NCBI GenBank assembly: GCA_947462335.1 | Contig: OX381704.1 | Span: forward strand, 43,466,942 to 43,530,941 | Length of the DNA: 64,000 bases | From: Harmothoe impar | Taxonomy: Eukaryota; Annelida; Polychaeta; Phyllodocida; Polynoidae | Direction of reading: 5' to 3' | Shown here: positions 44,101-56,100 of the stretch, piece after piece | Layout: every line of letters begins with the position of its first letter | Numbering within the stretch: position 1 is the stretch's first letter | Translations under genes and position numbers: made by a program | Notes under the pieces: model-generated | Databases searched by the model: none | What the model was told of the DNA's origin: nothing | Seen by the model: only the letters and a program-made list of their open reading frames with translations

Positions 44101-47100
44101 TCGCAAGAATATCTAGTACCATAAACTGTACATTACTATATGGATAGATGAGTTATAGACATAGAGGCTCATTCAGACAGCCGGCTGGTTATACAAGAAA
44201 TAAACCCCACGTGCGGGTTAAGCACATTTTCAAGGTTCAGGTTGCGGGTTATACAAGTCAAGTAAACTAGCCAAAATCAGACACCAGGGGCGAGTTGTAT
44301 AACTCATTAAAGCAAACGTGCGGTGGGGTGCGGGATATACATGTACAGGTAACTTTAAGCTAGTCGTAGAAACCCCTACATGTCACAGTTTCCCCCATTT
44401 TTACAACTAGTCGGACTAAGCCTTAAGACCATGCATCCCTCTTACAGCCGGACTGCATGTACTACTGGGCCCACTCAGAGCCCATCTTCCAACTCGAGTC
44501 GGCCCCTGGACGTCTTCCCCCTGTGGCATGGCCGCCGCCCCCATCACACGCACCCGAGTCGGAGCTGCTCGACATACTTCTCGCCGAGGACGCTCCTACG
44601 GAAGGCGAGCAGATCTCGCCAGGTAAATTACATTTTACTGTTAATGTCTTGTGTGTTTCATGCCAATTTTTTTTTTTATACCTGGTGCTGGTAGCTAAAT
44701 GGTGAAAGCTTCTGTTAATTAAAGAAAAAGCTGTACTCAGAATGTCTTATCACATGCCTAAATTATGCAGAAAAGTGTATATATTGCATGAAGGATGTCT
44801 GTTCTAAATCATTAATCGGTGGCACATCATGCCACACATAAGACCTGCTACCGGAATGCGGACATTTCAATATATGACAGCTATTCTAGTAAGCAGGGTT
44901 CCCACGTGTCATGGAAAGTCATGGAATGTCATGGAATTTGAAAGTTGTCTGGAATGTCATGGAATTTTGAAAAAAAATTGCTATGTGTCATGGAATGTCA
45001 TGGAATTTGAAAATAATGGAATAAATATGACAAAATCTCCTAGAATGTACCTTTGCTTTCTAGATTTTAGGAATTTTCTCAGGGACCAAGCCCCCAACCT
45101 CCGCAAAAATGTCATGGAAAATTGAGATTTTTGTCATGGAATGTCATGGAAATGTCATGGAATTTAATCTGATTTTCTTTTGTGGGAACCCTGAGTAAGT
45201 TATCAAACCATACAGCATTGCAGTTTGAGTATTCCCTGACCAGTGCCCCAGGATGTGGTCTGTATGTGGACCGGTCTATTGACAACACAATACGTAGGTA
45301 TTGTTGGGTCTGTATTGTTGACTGCTGGGACGAGAGCCAGAGTGAAATTAGCAGTGGCCTTGTTATATTCTGCACCCACCTGACCAGAGGGAATGCATTG
45401 ACTCATGCTATACTACAGGTGATCCCCAGGTACCTCTACCATTAGATCACCGAGACAGTGCCTCGATATTCGTGGTCAGCCATTTAACATGATAGAATGA
45501 TAAGTCATGTTCATAAAGAGGATATAGATCCATGAGGAACTTGTCAGTTATGAGTTTATTATTTAACGATATGACCACATCTGTGATCACCACGTTAGTC
45601 AGAATAGGGACTGAGATACTCAGGGGATTATGGTCAGGATAACCCGGATGGTACTGCACCATTTTAACCATTCAAGGGCCGGATACTACCCCTAAGGCTC
45701 CATATTTATTTGCCGGATGATGCTCCAATGTAACAGATAGCTCCTGAGTGGTGACTATTTGGGAGTGTATCAACCCCGTAGGGTGGTCATGGTACATGGA
45801 TCATGGATACCGCCCTGGCTGGTAACTTGCGTGGGCTGCATTCATGGATCATGCCAACAAAAAGTATAGCACATGAAACCGCTATGCCGCCCTTTTAAAA
45901 CAGTGTTAACATACGATTATGGATGTGCTGCCCATGCTGCTCCATGTAGACTAAACCAGTGGCTGTATGCACAGGGTGGTAGGCAAACAACGAGCAGCTC
46001 TCAAACCTGCTCCTCCCTCCTGCAGTGTGATTTAAGGCTGAATTATTTATAACATTTCACTCAATAAATCTAGTCATGTTTTCCAAAAATGCAGATATCA
46101 ATTGATAAATATCGAAACGTAATCATATTAGTATGGTCCTAAAATATTATATCATACATGTATAACCTACTAGTACTACGATAGTACAGTTATGTATGGC
46201 TTTGCTTATACGTCCTATTTTTTTGTATGGAAAGTGACACACACCATAACAAATACCCATGATAGTTAGACAAGCGTTTATGCTGAAGTCGGGAGTTTGC
46301 CAAAAACGGGTCATGTTTTACCGTGATTTGTGGTTGGCCTGAACACACAAATGACATCATTACTGTCTTACTTCTGTCCGTATGACACATGTGCCAGGTG
46401 GTCAGTCACACCTGAGTGCCCCTACTACAATGGTCAAAGATCAAGCTGTATGTACATGATGACCTCATAGGGACACAATGCCATGTTAGGGGTGTATTCA
46501 TCTCTTGTTAATGGGAAGTGCGCAGTGAGTTGAAAGGGGCTACGTTAACCAAACCAGCACATGTTATGCGGTGTGGGGGGAGGTAGGGAAATCGTGCTAT
46601 CAACTGTGTTATCCACTATATAAGACTGTGATAGTGATACATTGTTGAGGTCTTTTTCTCACAGCCAGGATATAAATGGTTAAATGGAAAAGATAATATC
46701 AAAAATAGCAACTTTTTGCAAGTCAAAAAGGAAACCACATCATTTCACCTCATCACTGAACTCCTTTGTTGGGAGGTTTCCATACACATATATGTATATA
46801 CACGATATACATACAGTCTGTTCTGTAGATGTATGTCAGTCTGTGACATGCTCCAGTCGCTCTGACTACCATTAATGCCTCCTGTGTGCTGATTGGTGAG
46901 GGGGCTCCTCCAGAGGGTGGTGCTGTCATTGTTGTGGTATGTGTATGGTGCGCCACCCACATGTAACCCATCCCACACCAGGCCTGTCCATTAACATGAA
47001 TCACACGTGAATAAGGACCCCCCCCCCCCCCACCCAGACACACATCTTTTCCTCAGAGAGATAAAAGCTCAATAACATTCAAATCGCTTTGTCAGCATTA

Positions 47101-50100
47101 TTTCATATTGAAATAGAAGGTAGATCATGGACACTTTCATCTCTGGGGAATTTTGTAATACATTGTAGATTATTGTTGCTGAGAAGCTTGCATCAATGGA
47201 CTGGCATGAGAACTAATATGAATACAATAAATGCCATTAATTCCTGATCAATTAGCATGTATCTGAAATCGAATAATCTCCATGCACTTCTGGAGGGTAT
47301 CAGCGTGTTATTGAGGAATGAGGAAGTTAGCAACAGACCTGTATACAGTCCTGAGCAGGTGTTTTATTAAAATGTTGGGGAAAAAAACAAAGACAAAAAA
47401 CACATATCGACCGATAAAAAGGGATGGGATCTGTTACCTATGGGCGTGCTTTGTATTGTTTGAGTAGGACCCGGGATGTGCCTCACATGGCTAGAGAAGG
47501 ATGGCTGGGGGTCGATGTGATGTGTTTGACATGTTTTAAAAAGTCACCATTTAAGTACAAAGAGAGTTGGACTACAGGTGTAGTGTTTACCATCCACACC
47601 TGTGGACAGAAAAAGGGTAAAGCAATATTATCGACATGACTAGAAAATAATGACAACAAAATGGCAAATACACGTACTCAGGTAGAATGAATTGGTATGC
47701 AAGTGATACCTGCGCAATTATGAAAAGCTGGGCGTGCTGAAATCTCAATTCCTGATATTTTCCTCATTATTCGTGAGGATTAATGAAAAACCAACATTCA
47801 TTCAAATCTATACCATTATATATACACCTACTGGTAGTGCAGATTTGATTGTAACATGTAACCCCTGCAGGCACACTAGTTCTAGAGCATGTATACATGT
47901 GGACCCAGTCAGTATACTCAGGCTGCCATGCCAATCATCGATCTCCAAATAAGAAGCTGTATAGGTCGTCACTGCCTGCCAGCATGGAGGCTAGACTTGC
48001 ACTGTCCCTGAACTCCCTCATTTAGCAAAGACAACACAAGTATCACAATACACCTCCATGCCCCTGGCTCACCCCTATCAGTATGCAGACAACCAATATG
48101 TGACACATTAGTATAAACAGGGGCAGATGTCAGCTATTGGCAGGCGTAACACCACAATCGATACCATTATAGAAATGCTGTAACAATGATTGGATAGGCC
48201 AGGCACCTTTAGTTAAATTATTAAAAGACGTGAGTAGGCCTTGTGTGGCCTGAGTCAGTGTGGGGCTGTCCCTGAGTGTGGTGGCTGCACACAGGGACAT
48301 GCCAGCCGCAGGCCTCTCACCTGTCCACCCCCACCCCTCACCTACCCCCTCCTTCTCCTCCAGGGTGGTGCTGCACACAGGTGGGCTCCTGCACCAGCTA
48401 TATAGCCATCAGTGCCACCACTCAGCCTGCAGTTACCTGGACAGTTACCTGGCCATACGGGCCTCCATAGTGGCACATCCCTAGCATTTGATGCAGTTTA
48501 TATGTCAACACTGCAGTAGACTAGATGAAATCTTAATGTTGGCTCAACCATACCTGGACTCTGAGTCTACCTGGAATTAGTCATTGCTATACTTGTCACC
48601 TCACTGCTACTGGTCCATAGTTGTAGAAATCACTGGAAGGAGAACACCTTATGGAATAGCAGGCTTATACATAAATACGTCTGAAATCTGTGAAACATTG
48701 GGCACCTACTAACCCCTAAGCTGGACAGGACCTTTAGCCCCCTGCCCAGGCCCTGTCTGTGGGAGTTAAAGCTAGAGGCCCCCCTGGACATCACCTGGAG
48801 GATGCCCTCCTCCAGCAGCTGGGATGTGGCACCAACGTGCACCCCCGCTCTACGGTGGGGTGGAGGACGGCGGGCCGGGGGCATGGGCTGGGATGGACTG
48901 GTGGACCTGACGTACAAGTCAGGAGTGGTCCATTATGCCCTGCCCAACGTGCCAGATCTAGGTAATACTACTCACATGTGAATGTTATGCCATATCTAAG
49001 GTTGTCTACATAGGCTTGTGTTTCTTGTCTTTATTGACCGAAGAGATATAAGCAAATCAGGTCTTGGGAAACTGATGAATTCTACTTTCTATTTACTATG
49101 AAAGTATTCACTGTATTTGCAAACCCTTGAACTTTCTGTCTTTTAGTTTCTGTATCCTGTAATAACAACATTTGTGTGATATAACCAATATCTCCACCTC
49201 ATTATGGCACCAATATTGGCACCAGTAGCTGTTTACTACATACCATTGTACCAAGGACATCGCTTTATGTATCGACCAGACTGATATTAACCCTGTGTAG
49301 TGGCAGGTCCAGGTCTGTGCACATCTCTCCTGGTCTATACTTATAATTGGGGTAAACTACCTGCATATACACATAGTGACATTCAATACACCCTTACACA
49401 CCTATGTAATAACATCCAAATGATACGTGTTGGATTTATTTATGCTATGTTAAATTTACCTAGAGGCAATGTGTGATTTAAAAAATAATTTAGGTTATTA
49501 TAAACATTACTGTGCCAACATCCCACAAGTCACAGATGCTATTAAACGATGGACCTGATCTTATCATTGTTCCTAATCACTGTTATTAATGTTACAGAAC
49601 CTTCTACAGAAAAAAATAATTTACGGTAGTTGAATCAAACCCCCTAGGGCGGGGTATATGACATTCTTAAATTGGGGGTATGGGTTATATGCAAGGCCCT
49701 TCTTTTAACTTAACATTATAATTGGCTGGATATGGTATAATTAAATCTCACTGTGTGAACTTTAAGTTCGTCCTAAGGTGACTGCCGGTATTGATGGTAT
49801 TGATTGTATTCCAGTCTGGTGTCGATACTGTTTGTTCAGTTGTGATATTGATTTCTGACATTTAGTCATTTGTGTTCTGTTGTTGGTTAAATAACCTTGA
49901 TAATTTACTCTTTTATTTCAGATTCACAAAATGAATCAAAGGAACCTAAAGAAGCTCCTACATTTACAGGTAGGTTGTTACCATTTGATAGTTATGTAAT
50001 TGGAAAATAGCTAAATGTACTGGATTGGTGAGAACAGTTGAGCTGTAAGAGCAAACCTTCGTTTAATTTCAATTATAAAGGACAAAGCACACGATATTGC

Positions 50101-53100
50101 TAATGCTAATAATGACACAGTGGACGAGAGATAACTAATTGGACCCCACAGATGGAAGGCAATACAATACCATTTATACAAATGATATATAATCATATAG
50201 CCGGTGTCCATAGACGTCACTCACAGGTGCTCTATGTTGGTGTATTGTGACAAGTACACAAGTAGGCAGAGACCCAGTTGTCAAACCATGCCCTTTTAGT
50301 AGTGCCATGTCATAGGCTTGTATACAACATGTGGATATAGTGCATAATACACACCAAATAGTTCCATAATCACTTGCTTGATATGTCGCGATTTCTGTCA
50401 TTTTCTGATGGATATCATAGATAACACCGCCAACAGAAGAAAAACACCACTCCCTGCAAATTAGTGGGAAAAAATACAAATAAATAAATGGGTAATGACA
50501 TAAAATCCTGTTACTCGCTCATACATTCAAATCATTTATAAGCTGCAGACAAGTGGTAAAAAGAAAACGGTAATCTGTCCAGTAGACAGGCTGACAATGC
50601 GGGAGGTGTGGCCTGGTTCAGTTTGGCAGTGGTTAGGCCATACACAAGTAATTAGTGCCGACTTGAGGGTCTGATAGGTCTCTGTCATTTAGGTCAGAGA
50701 TAATTGTGACGGTCGGCTCCGGCTGGGTGTTCTGCTCATAAGGAGCCACTGCTCCCCTCCCTGACATATACGGAGTAACTCACAGAGCAGCTCACACAGG
50801 GGCTCAGTGCACCCAGGGGACTGGCCTGGACGGGACTTGATGAAACCCTGGTGTATCTCTTTGACACAATGACCCTGCACCCTGGACTGACTGGGGTATT
50901 AATGTGGATATGATGAGGCATAAGGCCTGGAGGACATCTACCCATACCATGTACACTGATGTACTGCTGTGGACAATGGAGTTTACCTTCACTCAGGGTC
51001 TGAGCATGGGATAATAGATCATAGAGGACCCGCAGTTATACAAAAAGTCTGCTCCTAAATGCATAGGTTATGTCTAGTGTTATACACAGCTCCTCACACA
51101 AAAGGAGAGAAACAGATCTCGATAAACAACACCCCTTCATTTACCCAAAATGTATTCTAGGTATTACAATATCCTGAGGGATGGTCAGACGGCCAAAGCG
51201 TCCAGGTCTAATGGTCAGGCACAGAAGGAGGGGACACATCCCCTGCAGAACACTGCCAGTACCTTGTCAGCTAAACAACAAGTTAACTCCCAGCAATCTG
51301 AGACAGAGGTGACTCAGAGCCGGCCGCCCACCAAGACCAATTACCAGACCCTGCCAGGAGAGTGGCGCTACAGGTTGAGGCAGCAACGGAACAGACAAGA
51401 AGAGGGCAACAAGGAACTGCCTAAATCTGAAACTGAGAAGAATGGTCACAACCAAGGCACTGACACCTCTAGTAGAAGTAACATTGCGAGGTACAAGCCT
51501 GCTGAAATACAGCAGCGTGGGAGGACCGAGGCTTCCCTACAAGAGACACAACAGCCAGAGCACCATGTTCATCTAAGCACCCACAACACCCCACCTGCTG
51601 CAGAGAGCAGAATACCCAGGGGGAGAGAGAGAATACCAAAGCACGACCTCCATGAAAGTATCTATGTGAACACCAGCCGAAAGGAGGGGTTGGCCGTAGG
51701 AGCGTCCAATGGGGATTTACAGAATAATCTACAGCCCAGAATCACACCCAGCCTATATTCTGTTCCCAAGCCACAGCCCAGAATCACACCTACCCTGGAC
51801 TCTGTGCCTAAGCCGTATTCAGTGCCGCTGCCCTCCCCAGGCCATGCTCCTTACAGAGGTGCCAGGTCAGCTAAAGGTAGGGAGGGAGCTGACACCAGGG
51901 AGGCGCCTGTGTCTGCAGGTAGAGAGACCTGGGCTAGTCAGAGGTGGCCTGCAGGACAGGGGGCATCCCACAGCCCAGGTAGAGGCCCCACCCTGAGTCC
52001 AGGCCCTGGAGTGGACCCTGGACTCAGACCGATGAGGACCTCCACACCAGCAAGCCTCACCCCTGCCTCCTCACTGGGCAACCTCAGCCACTTCTCCAGG
52101 CCTGCCTCCTCAAGGGAGGACATGGTTGAGGGCCCTATGGACTCCAGCTTTGACTCTGTGAGTCTTTCGAGGGAGTCTGTGTCTCTCGGGTTGTCACGCG
52201 ATGTGAGCTTTGAGGATGCATCCTTCAGCAGAGACCGCAGCCCGGAGCGTGTGTTAAGTCCTACACGGCCGCCTGCCCAAGTCACTGTCAATAACCCACC
52301 TAGGGCGACTTCAGCATTCCCATCATATATACCATACTCACAGAGAAAAGCAATGGAACAGGCCAAAGTGGAGAAGGAAAGTAGAGAAAGTGATGCCAAA
52401 TGCACCGAAGTATCAGACAAAGTGGAGACACAGAGATATGTCTTCCAGCAAGTGGCCTCTCCCGACACTTATACTGCCATTTCGCGGAGGAAAGTGCCAA
52501 CACCAGATGGTGGATATACTAGAGAACCTGTAGGTATAACAGGAGGACTTCCACCTTCAAGTCAGCCCCATGGACGCAATGCTAAACCACCTAGCCCCGG
52601 GGAGTATGTACCGCTTTTACAAAGGCCCAGCAGTTCAGGAAGCAAAGACCCTACATATAGTGAAAAGAGTCAACGAGAAGGCAAAAACGGTTACAATACA
52701 TCGTCATTTTCTGACAGAAATTCTCCAAGATACTCTACACCTGTGCGGGACAGAACTCACCGGGTGAAGGCTACAGCTGAGGAGAAACCACCAAAAGCCC
52801 CGGCAAGTCAACTCGTTAAATCCCCTGAGAGAAATAAAGTTTCCCATGACTATATTCCCATAACAGAAAGGGTAGAGAGGACACTAATATCTAGTGGCGT
52901 TAGTAATAATACACAGCAGAGCCAGACTATTTCAAGTGGAACTACTCCTGATGAGCCTGAAAAGAGAAGCTCAATTCCTGCCACTAGGTCCCTTGCTGAT
53001 CGACTCAAGAGCTACCAACAACAGAGAGACCTTCAGGTTAGGGGTCAATCAATCAAGTCTAAGCAGCCAGCGACTGCAGAAATCACCCCCAAGCAGCAGC

Positions 53101-56100
53101 CTCAAGTCCGCCCTGATGTGCCTTCCACTATAAGGAGTCAGAATGAGTCTACACAAAGTGCTAAACAGGCTGATAGGACACACATGACATTACCACTAAG
53201 TCAGGTGAGTTCTAAAGGTGGAGTGCAAGATTCAAAACCTCAATCGACTACTGAACCATCACTGACAGAACCATCTATCTCCACCTCCTACATTCCACTG
53301 TCTGGCCGGGAGAAGATCAATGACATTCCAGCAGACAAAGTCAGGCCCCACAAAAGTACCACTAATGTTCTCAATAGAAGCTTCTGCTCCAACTCACCTT
53401 CTACTATGACGAGATTCAAGTCAAAGGGTCCAGATAGTTCCCATGTTCACACGAGACTCCCAAGGAGAACAACAACAGATGAATTACAAGCTGAAGCTTC
53501 CAATCAGAATACTAGCAGGGTTAGAGATGGTTCTACAAGTAGTATGGAGGTCCATGAACCAGTGCTGAATAAAAGGTCCAATCTTCCAGTTCTACAATCC
53601 CCTCTGAGGTCCCATCTAGAAAATGCTTCTACTTCCAAAAAGGCACAAAACATAGTATTTGGTCACCACAGTCCAGGTGAAAAGAGATCTCCTAGTAGAT
53701 TAGCTCATACTGGGTTCAAAACAAGAACACCTGAAGTGTCCAGTCCTTTTGGAAGCAAAACCAAATCAGTTGGAGATATCATGAAGATGTTTGAAGACAA
53801 AACTACCCCGACTAATTCGAGACGTGGGAGTGCCCAATTTCAGCGTACTGCTGCAGGGATGCTTGACAAACAGTGTAATCAGAGTGAAAAGGCTTCACCA
53901 ATGGGGAGTCCCAGCCGTCAGTTTGGTACCAGCTATGGTCAGCGTAAACCAGCACCTTCGACATATGCTGTAGAGAAGCCATCCCCGACTTTCGAGTCAA
54001 GGCCGGCAACGACACAATACCATTCTAGTTATAGTCAACGCAGTCAGTCACAACCAGCCAGTCAAGTTGACAAAACCTCCCCTACCTCCCCGTCTGAAAA
54101 CTCCAGGCGGTTAAGTGATCGTATGCAATCTGTGGTTCAACGTCGCAGCCAGTCCCATTCCTCTGAGAGATCACCAATCTACACCGAGAAAATGTCTCCG
54201 TCAAGACGTTCGGGTGATCAGTTTCAGTTTCGGTCCAGTCGTAGTCAGTCTATGTCCTCAGAAGAAGGAGTGGTGTCCAAAAGTCCTGTACCCTTCCAGA
54301 GAAGCAGAGATTCCAGTAAGGAGTCATTAACACAGACTGGCAGCATCAGACAGGACACATCTCACTATAGTTTAGACAGGAGCAGATCTAGCTCCTCCAT
54401 CAGTTCAGATGTCTTTGAACAGAGCAAGTTAAAGCAGGAAACAGGTAATAAGCCCTCTGTAACAAGATCAAACACCTTCAATCAGGACAGGGACTACCTC
54501 ACCAAAGACAGGGGTGTACGAAGAGTGCAGTCCTTTTCTGAAACCCCCAATGATGAAAAGAATATCTACACTAAAACATCCGAATTGAACTCCATCAATG
54601 TTAGCAAAGAGGTAATTCCTCCCAGCTCTAATGCCTTCAGCTTCTGGAACAATCTGAAGAAGGTTCCTAGAGTAGTCAACAGTTACTCTAATGTCAGAGA
54701 GACTTGCAGTAAGAAGGACAAAGAAGAGTATCTTCATAAAATCTTAGACAATAGTTCAAAATCAGAAGTTTCTGATATCTTTGCTATTGCAGCACTGGGG
54801 AACAAAGATCTAGATAAAGGTGAGCCTTGCTGCTTCTTTTGTGGGCAGACAGACTAAGTTGACATTGGTACCATATCGCTTTTAATGGTGCATCATTTAA
54901 ATAACAGGTTGTAATCATCACCACATACTATTTGTGACCTTTCACTAAGTCATGATTAGATCTGCTATGGTGGTGGCATGGACCGCAGTCTATGTTAATA
55001 GCTTCAGGGTCAAAGGGGATAATGAGGTTTGATGATACCATCATGTGTGTGCCATGTCGGCTACTCTACTGAGCCGCATAGCTTAGATCTTTCCATCTGT
55101 AATAGTTCACATTTCAATATTGACTTCAAAGATGATCGATGATCAACACTATTGATAATTGTTAAATTGTGAAGTCTTGCATGGTTCTCATTTTGCCAAG
55201 GGGTGTGAATAATTGTGTACATCTAGGGGAAAGGGTCCTCCAAGGTAAAATTCAATTACAAAATTGAGGTCACCAGTTTTCCAGTGATATATTCTTTTAA
55301 TAGGTATCATTCTATAAGTTCTATATTTCTTTTTTTCAAAAAAGAATTTCTAACTTATTAGCATATTTGTGATAATTACCAAAAATCCGACATGGCACAC
55401 CAACATTTGGTCACCACTTTTGATCTTAAGAGGGTATTCACATTCTATTTTCACCATAGAAAAGCTTGAGGCCTTCCATCAGTTGACTCTTTTTATTCTT
55501 CGAATTAGAATGAAATTCATATTTCCATGGCAACCAACATGTGCAAGAACAGCAATCTAGTCTCTAAAACGTTTTTTTACACTCAAAATATGGAACGTTT
55601 TCACTAGAGATAGTCTAAAGTGGCCTATTCTATTCTTCATTAAAAAAAATGCAGTATAGATCAATTTTTGTTATATTTGAACATGTTATATGGAGCCCTT
55701 TGGTGGCCAAAGTTGGCACTAAAAATCCCTCACGGGGGTCACATTCACCTTGTTGGTCCACAATTATTGATCCTAAGCAGCTTGGTTGTGAATAGATATG
55801 AGATATGGTTACACATGTATCACTTTCACATTGCAGAACAGCAGATGTTGGTCATGGGACTCAAACGTGAAATGAGAGGACAAGTAGATAGATTAAAGGT
55901 ATGTATTTCCCTTAATGGACCCGCTGAAATATTTATAGGTATTTGTCGGAACATCCTATGTTAACATTAAAAGCTCAATTTGAATTTTATTTCTCATTGA
56001 ATAAAAGTTGTAGTAAAATGAATTATTTCATGGTGGATACGACTATCACTATGCTTAAGTACTAGGAATCCTATATTCCATGCCCCCCATGGGATACAGT

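Noticed and set aside
50736..50992. Frames on both strands near 50.8-51.0 kb, including a plus-strand stretch reading DETLVYLFDTMTLHPGLTG
   Set aside because: The plus frame has some coding character and a possible phase 1 acceptor, but no donor compatible with the giant exon; too weak to annotate.
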